Shown: positions 10,936 to 21,745, counted from the first letter of the stretch. The stretch: DNA of 64,000 nucleotides from Azolla caroliniana (GCA_043228905.1 JBHGNT010000021.1:6262001-6326000), one strand, 5' to 3'. Numbers and translations: made by a program. The notes: generated from the sequence alone by a model not told the origin.

Positions 10936-12178
10936 ATTGGCCGAGCTGCTAGAGTCCGCTCGGTCTGTGTGTGGAAGTTGTTGTTGTTGATTCTCGGTCT
11001 CGTTTGGTGGTGGGTTGTTCCGAGATGCGTTGGAGTTGCGCTGATCATGTTGAGGAGCGTCCCGTCGGCGGTTGTGATTAGGTCTTCTATTGTTGCGTGT
11101 GTTGCGGTTGCCGTTTCACCGATCAATGCGTGAGTTCCTTCGGGCATACCGATCATCGCGATCGTCATCGTATCGAGCATAATCCTCGTGCCGGTCATCG
11201 CGATAATAATCACGGCGGTTATCACGTTGGTAGTCGTCGTCTCGGCGCCATCGATCCGGGGATCACGGTTGGTTGTTATCCTGGTCTCGATATATATATC
11301 GCTCGTCCTACCGAGAGTATGTATTTCGTGGCTCGATCTGGCGGACCGGTGCCGCCGTTGTGCGGTTCAGCATATTATACTCGCACTACTCGACCGTGTG
11401 AGCTCGAGACTGACAGATCAGACATTGTGGTCGGTGGGGACATTCGAGGGCCAGGTGCCCTGATCCTGAACACGCAGTGCATTGGAGGGCTTCGCGAAAG
11501 CGATTGTCCTCTTGGGGAAGATCGTTTTGCAAGGATGTCATCGAAAAAAGCCGTGCCGTGCTGGTTCCAATCGAGGGCGAGAACGCACGCTATGACTTGT
11601 TCGATAGTATGGTTGGCGAAATTTGTAAGTGGCTCACGTAAACTAGATAGGAAAGTGTCTGGTATATGTTGTGTCGAGACATCATCGGCCACTTGTCTGT
11701 AGAGATCCTGGAACCGGATCGTGAACTGCGCGACCGTTTCGTGCGGTTCCTGGCATATAGAGAAGAATTGCCGGAGCAATTCCCGTTTAGGCACCTCGCG
11801 ATGAAAAAGTTCAAGGAACTTTGTGCGCACGATTTGGAAAGTGGTGGCCTCTCCTATTTCGAGGCGAGAGTACCATCGTGCGGCCGGTCCATCGAGGGAG
11901 AGTGTGAACTCGGCAATCTTCGAGGCATCGATTTCGGCCGGCGTGAGGCGGTGCGTGGAGTGGTTAGCTTGCCACGTGGATATGAAGGCACGGACGTGTG
12001 ACTCCGCGTCTGGTCCGTCGGTATATCGTGGGTATGGGTACGGCATGATGTCGTACTGTGGGTCTTCTAGTAGCACCGGAAAAGGGTTTAGTTCCGGTTG
12101 ATTGACCTCCGGAGGGCTCGACGGGGGTTCTTGTGGTGAATCAACTCGCGATCGAGTGTCCGGTGGCGAGGATTGCAC
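10936..12178 (-). pseudogene. Gypsy-1 gag, frameshifted, with two further CCHC knuckles
   Basis: From the ATG at 12178 the capsid region contains YTDGPDAESHVRAFISTWQ and LDGPAARWYSRLE, typical of the plant retrotransposon gag capsid. A -1 shift near 11505 leads into two adjacent knuckles, CTACSGSGHLALEC (11481-11440) and CLICQSRAHTVE*C (11424-11383). A TAG (11388-11386) sits inside the second. A very Arg/Asp/Asn-rich stretch follows (about 11260-11000), then the third knuckle. Stops in this part fit CAG to TAG and CGA to TGA changes. Gag would form the virus-like particle and bind genomic RNA. Confidence 0.85.
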
Positions 12179-12348
12179 TGGACAAGCCCCCGATTGATCT
12201 GGAAAGGATTGGTCAGTGACCGCCGAGTCGAAAGGTCCTTCGACTGGCTCAGGGCGTCGGGTGGGTGGCCGAGACCTTGTGGTGCGAGAGGGCGCCGTAA
12301 CGGCGACTGGTGGTTACCTTCAACGAAGTTCGCTGTGCACTCACAGCT
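12179..12348. other. Gypsy-1 untranslated leader
   Basis: These 170 bp lie between the primer site and the gag ATG. I see no further gene or motif in it. Confidence 0.4.
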
Positions 12349-12364
12349 GTAACGGGGCGTGCCA
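12349..12364 (-). other. Gypsy-1 candidate primer binding site
   Basis: In element orientation the sequence five bases after the 5' LTR is TGGCACGCCCCGTTAC. It starts with the TGG expected to pair with a tRNA CCA end. I could not match it to a plant tRNA 3' end I know, so the primer is unidentified. Confidence 0.5.
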
Positions 12365-12369
12365 AATTG

Positions 12370-12824
12370 TGTTACCCGTTCCTTTGGGTGAACACCTTCG
12401 ATAGATCTGCGTCTATCGGTCTTCAAGGGCGTGGTACGTGAAGGCTCGTAACAGAGGCGTCGAGAGAGATACAGGGCTCAAAGAGAAAACACTAGCGAGG
12501 TCTTGATAGACGTGGCGGCGTAAAACTCACAGGTATGGATCAAGCACAGACTCATGCAACAAAATAGGCACAAATCAGATATATTACTATGACAGAAAAG
12601 ATTACAGAACACGGCCTATGGCCGGTGACCTTACGAGTTTATCTAATTACGAATGACTAAGCTAGTGCTTCCGCCTATAGTTTTCTTCTCTCCCTTCTCT
12701 GAGGTACTGCTCCTCGTTTAAATAACTTTTCCCCTAATACACAGCCGAGCCATCGGTGGCCCGTGATACTCGGACTCGGCGTTTGCTACTTTCCTAATTT
12801 TACATTTCTGTCCTTTGGACAACA
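12370..12824 (-). repeat. Gypsy-1 5' LTR
   Basis: This is the partner of 1737-2191 and has the same length. It is followed on the plus strand by GCGAA, the target duplication, after which copia coding continues without loss. Confidence 0.95.
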
Positions 12825-13995
12825 GCGAAAATGCAGGAGTATGAAGATTATTTCGATCTCGACAGTGAGGTTGAAGGCCTTGACATCCACACGAACGGCG
12901 TGAAGAAACCCCTAGGACCCACAAATGACAAGCCACGCCGATCCATGCGCGAGAAGAACCCCGTAAACCGTTCCGGCTACGACGAATACATGGCGTATCA
13001 TTACGCATTCATGATGAAGGTAGCGTTAGTACGGGAACCGGAAACACTTTCTGAAGCCGCAAAGGATCCGCGATGGGTCAACGCGATAAATGAGGAGATG
13101 GAAGTGTTATGCAAAAATGAGACATGGGATCTCGTTCCTCTCCCCCCGAACAAGAAACCAATTGGTTGCAGGTGGATTTACAAGGTGAAGCACAATGCTG
13201 ATGGTTCCGTAAATCACTTCAAAGCACGGCTCATTGCAAAAGGCTACGCTCATACCCACGGCTTAGACTACGAAGAAACCTTTGCCCCGGTGGCAAATAT
13301 GACGACAATACGAACCGTAATCGCGCTAGCAATAGCAAAAGGGTGGCACCTCCATCAGATGGAGTGAAAAATGCTTTCCTCCAAGGAGAGCTAGAAGAAG
13401 AGGTATATGACACACCCACCCGGATTCGAACCGTGTACTCATCCACACGTCGTATGCCGACTCAAGAACCCACTTTACGGCCTCAAACAAGCACCGCATG
13501 CTTGGCATTCGAAGATCACGCAATATCTTCATCAAGTCGGATTTCAGATGTCAAAATCCGACACTTCCCTATACATCCGAAACGAGTCGGATAACACGAT
13601 AATCATCATCTTGTACGTGGATGATTTGGTAATCGGAGGAAAGGATCTCGCCGAGATTAGCAAAGTTAAATCACTTCTTTCCGGCAGATTCGAAACGACA
13701 AACCTACACGAACTTCATTACTTCCTAGGTATTGAAGTAATTCGGACACCAGTCAGGATAATGATCTCACAACGGCACTATGTCCTCAACCTACTGTACA
13801 AATTCAGAATGACAGAGTGCAAACCTGTGACTACCCCTCTTGATTGCAATATCAAGATTGATGCTAGTTCCGGCACGGTCGAGACTGAACCGACTCAGTA
13901 TCGCCAATTGATCGGTAGCTTCATCTCTCTCACCATTACGCAACCCAACCTAAGTTATTCAGTCGGCCTCCTTAGCCAATTCATGCAGAATCCGC
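12825..13995 (+). pseudogene. copia pol part 2: reverse transcriptase
   Basis: The protein continues from 1736 in frame through the duplication. RT begins near VNAINEEMEVLCKNETWDLV, then KPIGCRWIYKVKHNADG, RLIAKGYAHTHGLDYEETFA, LKNPLYGLKQAPHAWH and ILYVDDLVIGG. The catalytic YVDD is at 13614-13625. Two indels break it: a 1-bp loss near 13363 (after HLHQM) and a compensating 2-bp loss near 13405 (before THPPGFEP), which puts the frame back. The frame runs into the gypsy-2 LTR at 13996 after FMQNP. Confidence 0.93.
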
Positions 13996-14645
13996 TGTCG
14001 TGAAGAAAACCGTCCCTTAGCGCAATCGGTGCATAGCGCGCGTGAACCGGCTCTTCACGCGTACGCGCCCTTTAATGTATATAATAGAGGATTAGGTACA
14101 AAGGTAGATCCCAGGTAGTTAGATTCGGTAGGTAGAAAGTTAATGAGGGAAACGGCTCCCTTCTTGAAGCTATAAAAGAGAGGGAGACGCGGGGAGAAAG
14201 GGATCGGGCATTGAGGAGGACGAAGTGTTGTCGGACCGTAACCGAACGCTTCTCCTCTGTTTGTTCTCTATTGCTCTTCTCTGCAGGTTTTCGGGAGGCT
14301 CGCGCTGCTTCGAGGAACGCCCGTGTGCTTCCGGCAACACCTCCATCCTATCCCCTTTCGTGCGCAGACGAACAGGCATCGGCATCTGTTCGCCGGCCTG
14401 TTCGGTTGTAACCGCTCGCGTGCTCTGTCGTTTATTTGTCATTCGTTAATATACAACTTTCGTGTCTCTCTGTCTCTGTGTCCATTCACGTCTTCTGCGT
14501 TGACGGGTCGTGCCCCCTGTGTTTCTTTGCTCATACGTAACTGGGCGTCTCTCTCTTTCTCTTTCCCCTTCTATCACCTGCTCTTCGGTTCAAGACCCCG
14601 GTGGTCCCGCTTCATTTCTCCACGCACGCGCGTAGTAACGCGACA
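13996..14645 (+). repeat. Gypsy-2 5' LTR with TATA box
   Basis: TATAAAAG lies at 14171-14178, in the right place for a pol II promoter driving the element, with the remaining 470 bp as R/U5. The LTR starts TGTCGTGAAG and ends GCGACA. Small ORFs inside it recur in the 3' copy and are not genes. Confidence 0.95.
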
Positions 14646-14649
14646 TATT

Positions 14650-14667
14650 TGGTGAACCCGACGTGAA
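14650..14667 (+). other. Gypsy-2 primer binding site, complementary to tRNA-Trp
   Basis: Four bases after the LTR, TGGTGAACCCGACGTGAA is the complement of the 18-nt 3' end of plant cytosolic tRNA-Trp (TTCACGTCGGGTTCACCA), recalled from known plant tRNA sequences. This position and length match a standard minus-strand primer site. Confidence 0.85.
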
Positions 14668-14689
14668 ACAGGCGGCAGAGGAGCAGAAG

Positions 14690-16827
14690 ATGAGGGGGTC
14701 GGATCTTGCAGAGGCCATGGCTTCGGCCGTGGACCGGATAGTGAGCGCGCGCGAGGGCACCGGCGCCCTTGATAGGGCTATTGAGGCGATCATCAGTATG
14801 ATCAGCCGGTTCAGTGGAAAGGATGCCACGACTTATTTGGCGTCCTACCGGGCGGAGATGTTGATGAGGGATATTCCGGAAGAGAGGCGTCTTGCCGGAT
14901 TCCCTCGAGTGGCGATGTCGGGCATCCATGCGGAGGTGCTCGAGGTCCGGGCGGAGAGCCAGACCTGGGAGGAGTTCGAAGGACAGCTCCTGCAGAAATA
15001 CGGGCTGGATGACGCGCTTCGACTTTCGAAGCGGGGCTTCATGGAGTGGGTGGAGTCCCCCGACAAAGGAAGAAATGCGTTGGCACTCCTCCGGGAGTTT
15101 GAGGATCGCTTTGCGCGCCTTTCGGCGCTCGATCGGACCGTTCTGGACACAAGTCGTGTCCTACTGTTTGTCAAATCGGTTGACGCACGAGATCGGGAGC
15201 AAGTGGGCTCCTTACTGGAAACCGAAGACGGGTTGACGGGCGACTGGGCCACGGTAAAAAGAGTCTGCGGCCGTTTTGACAAACGGTGGGAGTGGGTTGA
15301 TACAGGGGCGACCGGGGCGGGTCCTGTCGTAGCAAGGAAGCTCGAACCGATACCGCAGGCGCGACGGGAAAAAACCCGGGAGTGGCTCGAAACTGGTTCG
15401 GCTTCGACCGGAGTGGTCAGAGGCTCGTCCGTGGGGACAGCTTTGGAGGAGTTGAGACGGGCGGTAAAGGATCTCCAGATCGCCCAGGCTCGGAGGGAAG
15501 GCGGCGATCAAGCTCGTGACCGGCTCGTGACCGACAGCCTCCGGCAAGAAATAGGTGCATGTGGTGCGACGAGGTCGGCCACATCCGGAAAGACTGCGGG
15601 AACTTTGCGGAGGCTTTGAGAAGCCGGGTAGTGTACCTGTGGGAAGGTCGGGTGCACGCCAGCGATACCCGGAGGGCCCTGAACCGAAACGACGGGCGAG
15701 GAGAAATGAAAAGGCTGATGGAAGAGGCGGCGGCCCGGCACGCGGAGACCGTCCATTACTCAGTGTCAGCCGACATTCGGGTCAGAGGCAACGAGGCCCG
15801 GAAGGAGAGCAAAGCCGGGTTCTGGCCGACGGTGCTGGAAGGCCTCGCCGGTGCCCGACTAAAGAAAGACGAGGCGGACCACGCGGAGAGGCGGGTCCAG
15901 GAGGTAACCGGGTGGAGTGACCCGGTCGAAGAAAAGACGGGTTTCGTCAAAGCAGCTTGCCAGAACTACGAGGCTCTGGTTGAAGACAAACGGGTAGGTA
16001 AAACCGGAGGGGCCGGACCCTCACAGATATACGAAACCCAATTCGAGCCGAAACGGAACGAGGTTGGTGAGACCAGTGCCCGGGATAACCACAAGAAGGG
16101 CGGATACCGTTTGGGCACGGAGATCGAAAGGACCACGGACCTACGAAAGGTCCTGGAAGAACGAATCCTCGACAGCAAGGTGGAACTGTCGTTGCGGGAG
16201 GTGCTCGGAATCGCCAAGAAAGAGTTCCACGACTCCATCGTAGACTTGGTGAAGAGGAAGAGGCTGTCGACGGAGACAGAACCGGAAAGGTCGGTGGAGG
16301 TGCGGACAACGCACATAGAGGACATGGCGCTGAAAGACGAGTGGGCGGAGAGCCACTATTCGAGGCCACACTGGGCCCGAGCGACCACGGAAACCCCGGT
16401 GAAGATCAGAGATGTTCAGGAACCGGTGGTGGCGCTGGTGGATCACGGTTCGGAAATAAACCTAATGTCCATGGACTTCTACAAGAAGGGGAAATGGCCG
16501 ATCAACACCAAGCACAGGTGGAAGATACGGGCGGCGACGCACGCCACCGAGGAACTACACGGGGCCTGCCCAAACGTGCGAGTCAAGATCGGCGACGTCG
16601 AGATAGATCAGCACTTCTTTGTGCAGGAGACGTCCTCGCACCCGGTCATACTAGGAGAACCGTACATTACGGCAGCGCGGATGGAGACCAAGGTGCTGGA
16701 CAACGGGTCGGCTTACGCGAGGGTCAAGAGTTAGGACGGGCGTCATTCGGTCCAGTTCCTGACGGTGCGACCGAACCACGAGCGAAACCGCGAGTCCCTC
16801 GGTGGCGAGAACCGAGAGGATTTTTAG
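14690..16827 (+). pseudogene. Gypsy-2 gag-protease
   Basis: The ATG at 14690 begins a capsid-like gag (SRFSGKDATTYLASYRAEM; WEEFEGQLLQKYGL). The frame is lost near 15520-15550. The next frame carries the knuckle CMWCDEVGHIRKDC (15556-15597), a long charged linker, and the protease EPVVALVDHGSEINLMS (about 16420-16470), with its second block HPVILGEPYI. A TAG at 16732-16734 replaces Leu of the gypsy-3 copy, so it is a nonsense mutation. The natural end is DF followed by TAG at 16825-16827, shared with gypsy-3. Pol continues from there in the -1 frame. Confidence 0.88.
16819..16827 (+). promoter_or_regulatory. candidate programmed -1 frameshift site GATTTTTAG (gypsy-2)
   Basis: Gag-protease reads GAT TTT TAG (Asp-Phe-stop). 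One base back the frame reads GGA TTT TTA GAG (Gly-Phe-Leu-Glu) and continues into pol. A tRNA-Phe on TTT can re-pair perfectly after a -1 slip on the T5 run. The same nine bases in the same phase occur in gypsy-3 (27676-27684), and the following pol residues GFLER..WG..SS are shared. I did not establish a stimulatory RNA structure. Confidence 0.6.
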
Positions 16828-19800
16828 AGAGGGCTGCCAAGGCGTGGGGCCACGACAGTTCGGATAGTTCGGGAAAACCTCACAAATGTACGATAGAGGC
16901 GAAACCGAAGAAACCTTGTACCATAAGTAGGAAGTTTTGTTTCTCCGACAACGGAGGGTGTACGATAGTCGGCGTCGTTGGCCGAGAAAAGACAAGGGCG
17001 GAAGAGCGACTTCGGGCGTGCGGAGTTCTCGGGCCCAGCGAGGAAATCAATGGAGCCGTGGAGGCGGTCTCCTTCGACGATACCTTGGGAATACTGCGAG
17101 AGGTGGTCGGAGAGGGCCTTAAAGAGGACCGGACGATACCGGTTTGTTCAGAAGAGATGTACGAAGTCATCGCGGACTTCAGTCGAGGTCTCGAGTCGGA
17201 TCGGACGGCCCGGGTTAACATGAAGTACAAGACTGTGGACCGGAAGGTAAGGCCAGTCGCGGCACCCTTACCGGAGGGCAGCGAGTTGCGAATCAAGGGG
17301 GTCGCGTCGGACCCCAGTTTACGGGATCCGGCCTGCATAGGACACACCTTCACTGACAGAACGCTACGGGAGCTCAAAATCGGTGGGGGCGGGTTCCTAC
17401 TACCGGCAAAAGAAGACCGGTTTCGGAGAATGCTCGGAAGGCACGGGAAAGCCTTCGCATTCTCGCTGGGAGAGATCGGGTGCGCATACCCAACAGTCGT
17501 GAAGCCGATGGTGATATTCACGGTACCGCATGTGCCGTGGAATCTCAAACCAATTCCGGTACCGAGAGCTCACATCCCGGAGCTGATGGAGCTGTTGAGG
17601 CTGAAACTCGATATGGGCATCCTCGAACCATCGAGTGCCCCGTACTCTAACCGGTGGTTTATGGTACCGAAGAAGAACGGGACGTTGCGCTTCATTCAAG
17701 ACCTGCAACCGGTCAATAGAGTGACCATTCGGAACGCAGGAATCGGACCAACGATAGACGAGTTCGCGGAAGCCTTCGCCGAAAGGTCGATCTACTCTGT
17801 CGGTGATCTGTACTCGGGGTACGATCAGTTCCAACTAGCCGTAGAGAGCAGAGACTTTACGACGATGCGGACTCCTCTCGGCCTAGTGCGGATGTGTACC
17901 CTACCACAAGGAGGGACGAACTCGGTGGCCCACATGGTGAATGCGATGAACAACGTGTTGAGGGATTGTATCCCGGACATCACCATGCCATTCTTGGACG
18001 ATATCCCGATCAAGGGATGTCCGGTGGAAGACAAGGATGAAACGATCAGACCGGACGGATGCCAGAAATTCGTGGTGACACACGTTGACGACTGCGAGAG
18101 GGTGCTGCAGAGGCTAGAGGACGCGAGGCTCACCTTCTCCGGGGAGAAATCGGCCTTCGGGCAATCAGAGATCATGGTCGTCGGACATCTATGCAGACCG
18201 TATGGCCGGAAACCGTCTCCGGCTAAGGTGGAAGCCATCTCCACAATGAAGCCCCACTGTAACTCGGTCACGGAGGTACGGAGGTTCTTGGGAGCATGCG
18301 CGTTCTACCACATATGGATCCCGCATTACGCCCACATTGCCGAGCCGCTATACGGGTTGCTGAAAAAGGGGCGAAAATTTGAGTAGCGAGTCGAGCATAC
18401 GGAGTCGGTCCGAAAGATGAAGGAGGCTCTTGCTGCAGCTCCGGCACTCCGGAAGGATGTCTACGAGAAAGGCACTCCCATCTACATAACGGTAGATACG
18501 AGTCTGACCGGGATCGAATGGTTCGTCAATCAAGAAGATGAGGACGGCATTCGGTTCCCAATCCGGTTCGGCGCAAAGGTCCTCAGCGAGCGACAACGAG
18601 GATACGCCCAGGTTAAACGCGAACTCTGGGGTATCGTTTCGGCGGTGAAGGCTGATAAAGACTATCTGATCGGGACAGAGGTGATTATCGAGACGGACTG
18701 CCTGCCAATTCTCGGCATGGTTTCCGGATGCGCAACCCTGGACCTGGCAATGCTCAGGTGGATAGCGTACATCAAGTCCCTGGATCCGGAAATACGACAC
18801 ATTTCCGGGAAAGACAATGCCATGGCCGACATGCTTTCGAGGGCGCGATTCGACGACGAGGGCGGCATGGTTTCGGAGGACGAGGAAGTCGGCGTGGACT
18901 TCTTCGAGGCGGCTTACGTAACAACCAAGGGGGGGAGCACTCCGGCGCTTAACGATTTTAACGAGAGCAAGTACGATGGGGAGTGGCTGCAGATTGGAGG
19001 ATTCTTAAGGATGATGACACCAGACACGTCATGGACAAAGGACGAGGCCAACCGGATCCGGAAGAAAGTATACCGATTCTTTCTCCGGGATGGATACTTA
19101 TGGAAGCACCCGAGGAAGAGAAACGACATCCTGCTCCGAGTGGTGGCGATGGAGGAGGAACAGGAGGAGTTGCTGAAGGCCTACCACGACAGCCCCTAGG
19201 CTGGACACCGCGGGACGTGGGCCACGTTCGAGAAACTAAAGGGGAAGTACTGGTGTTCGGGGCTATACCGGGACGTGCATCGGTTCGTGACAACTTGTGA
19301 GAGCTGTCAGATGCACTCCATAGTCCGACATCGGGACGAGCTTCACCCTACTTACCCTCCGGCCATCCATTTCAAATGGATGGTAGATTTGGTGACGATG
19401 TCGATGGGCGTAGGGCAGATGTGATATCTGGTGCTGGCCCGGGAGGACCTGACAAACCAGGTGGAAGGCCGAGCCCTGCAGAACAAAACGACCGCGGCCA
19501 TGTGTCGATTCCTGATCGAGGACGTGATATGCCGGTACGGGTGCGTCGGGAAGATCGTGGCTGACCGCGGGGAGTTGGACGCCGAAGAGGCCGAGGAGTT
19601 GTTCGACCGGTTAGGGGTCAAGCTCTCGCTCACCACAGCGTACAATCCGGAGGCTAACGGGAAGGTGGAGCGCGGACACGGACCGATCGTCAAAGCGCTA
19701 GTCCAGGCGTGCGAAGGCCAGGTCGAGAACTGGCCACAACTGTTACCTTATGCCTTGTGGGCGGACCGGACAACGCACAGTTCGGTAACCGAGTTCATGC

Positions 19801-20405
19801 CGTCAGAGCTCATGTTCGAACAGAAGCCGATCATGCCGATGGAACGGACGATCTCCTCTTGGGCGACAGTGGACTGGAGAGACGAGATGAGCCGGGAAGA
19901 ACTGCTAGCGGCGCGTATACGGCAGCTCGAGCGGAGGCCAGAGGACGTGGAATGAGCGGCGGAGAGACTTCGGGCGGCGAGAATGAGGAACAAAGCCCGG
20001 TTCGACCGAATGCACCAGCTCCGACCAAAGAAAATCGAGGAAGGCGACTGGGTGCTAGTCTACGGCAGCAGCCTCGACAACCAGCACCGAGCAACACGAA
20101 AGTTTGCAAAGCAGTGGTTCGGGCCTTACGTGGTAACGAGCGCCAACGACAACGGGACGTACCACCTGGCGGAACTCGACGGTACGAGGATGGCAATACC
20201 GGTGGCGGGGAAGCGGATCAAAGCGTTTAAGAAGCGCCACAACGGCGAACCGGATCTAAGAGGCCTGGACAATGACGACGAACAGTCCAAGACGGAGGAC
20301 GAACCGATGGACAAAGAACCGGAACTCAGACCGGTTTTCTCCAACCAGAACCCAATTTTGGCGCATACCGGTGGATGCGCGGTTAGGTGGGGGCGGATGT
20401 CGTGA
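16821..20405 (+). pseudogene. Gypsy-2 pol: RT, RNase H, integrase
   Basis: One frame spans RT (WFMVPKKNGTLRFIQDLQ; YSVGDLYSGYDQFQL; LPQGGTNSVAHMV; MPFLDDIPIKGC), RNase H (IYITVDTSLTGIEWFVNQED; VKRELWGIV; VIIETDCLPI; NAMADMLSRA) and integrase (HRGTWATFEKLKGKYW, CESCQ; core Asp at 19386 and 19563, Glu at 19668; then WFGPYVV, the GPY motif). There is no chromodomain. Four in-frame stops break it: TAG 18384-18386, TAG 19197-19199, TGA 19422-19424 and TGA 19953-19955. Most fit loss of a Trp codon. The frame ends 8 nt inside the 3' LTR (TGA 20403-20405). Confidence 0.93.
20383..20397 (+). other. Gypsy-2 polypurine tract
   Basis: AGGTGGGGGCGGA directly precedes the 3' LTR and is the expected plus-strand primer. 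Gypsy-3 has the corresponding GGTAGGGGTGAA before its 3' LTR. Confidence 0.7.
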
Positions 20406-21047
20406 AGAAAACCGTCCCTTAGCGCAATCGGTGCATGGCACGCGTGAACCGGCTCTTAACGCGTACGCGCCCTTTAATGTATATAATAGAGGATTAGGTA
20501 CAAAGGTAGATCCCAGGTAGTTAGATTCGGTAGGTAGAAAGTTAATGAGGGAAACGGCTCCCTTCTTGAAGCTATAAAAGAGAGGGAGACGCGGGGAGAA
20601 AGGGATCGGGCATTGAGGAGGACGAAGTGTTGTCGGACCGTAACCGAACGCTTCTCCTCTGTTTGTTCTCTATTGCTCTTCTCTGCAGGTTTTCGGGAGG
20701 CTCGCGCTGCTTCGAGGAACGCCCGTGTGCTTCCGGCAACACCTCCATCCTATCCCCTTTCGTGCGCAGACGAACAGGCATCGGCATCTGTTCGCCGGCC
20801 TGTTCGGTTGTAACCGCTCGCGTGCTCTGTCGTTTATTTGTCATTCGTTAATATACAACTTTCGTGTCTCTCTGTCTCTGTGTCCATTCGCGTCTTCTGC
20901 GTTGACGGGTCGTGCCCCCTGTGTTTCTTTGCTCATACGTAACCGGGCGTCTCTCTCTTTCTCTTTCCCCTTCTATCACCTGCTCTTCGGTTCAAGACCC
21001 CGGTGGTCCTGCCTCGTTTCTCCACGCACGCGCGTAGTAACACGACA
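20398..21047 (+). repeat. Gypsy-2 3' LTR
   Basis: This is the partner of 13996-14645 (TATAAAAG at 20573-20580) and ends CACGACA, followed by CCGC and resumed copia coding. About 9 differences in 650 bp suggest a fairly young insertion, yet pol already has four stops. Confidence 0.95.
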
Positions 21048-21656
21048 CCGCGTAACCTTCATCTCGATTGTGCTAAGAGGATACTACGGTATGCCAGTAC
21101 GACAATGGATCATGGCATCCTATATAAGTCGAATACGACCATTCGACTTGAAGGGTACACATACGCGGACTGGGCAGTATACAAAGCGGATAGACGATCC
21201 ACATCCGGATTCATCTTCTCCCTCAGCAGCAAAGCGATCTCCTGGAGCAGCAAGAAACAGCCGACAGTCGCACTGTCGAGCACTGAAGCCGAATACAGGG
21301 ACGCAGTAGTCACTGCATGCGAAGCTGTATGGCTTAGGCGTATACTAAAAGATCTTGGCATACCCATCAAAGATCCAATATGCTTGTACTGCGACAACAT
21401 GAGCAGTATCTACCTCACGCGTAACCCCGTATTTCACGCGCGAACTAAACATATCGAAGTGCACTACCACTTCATTTGTGAGCGCGTCCAGGCCGGAGAA
21501 ATTGACCTCCAACACATCAGCACGCACCTACAAGTCGCTAATATCTTTACGAAGGCCTTAGGCATCGACAAGCTCGGGCAATTTGCATCGGATCTTGGTC
21601 TCACGACGTCCACATTGCCGAGCTTGAGGAGGAGTACGCAGACGCAGCACAGATAG
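21048..21656 (+). pseudogene. copia pol part 3: RNase H end
   Basis: The frame continues from FMQNP across the target site into RNLHLDCAKRILRY, then ADWAVYKADRRSTSGFIF (catalytic Asp region), LSSTEAEYRDAV (Glu), ICLYCDNMSSIYL (Asp) and RTKHIEVHYHFICERV, and ends in TAG at 21654-21656. The fold and motifs are standard for Ty1/copia RNase H. This piece has no internal stop. Confidence 0.94.
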
Positions 21657-21745
21657 GCTACGCAATACGCAACACAGCCAACTAGACAAGTCGAAGTACG
21701 AACCGAATGACTTTCCGACAGATGGAAGTTGTGTTCGAAGGGGCG

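Larger units (their letters stand above)
1737..12824 (-). mobile_element. Gypsy-1: Ty3/gypsy LTR retrotransposon (Tat/Athila-like), minus strand
   Basis: Two 455-bp direct LTRs (1737-2191 and 12370-12824) begin TGTTAC and end GACAACA as written on the plus strand and differ at about 12 positions by hand count. The 5-bp duplication GCGAA flanks them at 1732-1736 and 12825-12829. Reading right to left on the minus strand the order is gag, protease, RT, RNase H, integrase, then a long extra reading frame before the 3' LTR. RT before integrase is diagnostic of Ty3/gypsy. No chromodomain is visible after integrase. The active-site style (FLDD in RT, DDGSG in protease) and the extra 3' ORF suggest the non-chromovirus Tat/Athila group. 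That placement is inference. Confidence 0.95.
13996..21047 (+). mobile_element. Gypsy-2: Ty3/gypsy LTR retrotransposon, 4-bp target duplication
   Basis: Identical-length 650-bp LTRs (13996-14645, 20398-21047), with termini TGTCG...CGACA and about 9 differences by hand count, enclose a primer site, gag, protease, RT, RNase H and integrase on the plus strand. The target duplication is CCGC (13992-13995, 21048-21051), 4 bp. One copy restores copia codons NPRN exactly. The protease active site is DHGSE and the RT box is FLDD followed by IPIKG. These are not the motifs of the common plant Tekay, CRM, Reina, Athila or Ogre groups as I know them. It is GC-rich compared with the surrounding AT-rich DNA. 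Gypsy-3 and the solo LTR at 8141 belong to the same family. Confidence 0.95.

Noticed and set aside
14211-14655. Small plus-strand frames in the gypsy-2 5' LTR
   Set aside because: The same frames recur at 20613-21309 because the LTR is duplicated. They have no domain and overlap promoter and R/U5 sequence.
15517-15560. A programmed frameshift in gypsy-2 between capsid and zinc knuckle
   Set aside because: No slippery sequence is present, and gag knuckles are normally in frame with the capsid. A plain indel is simpler.
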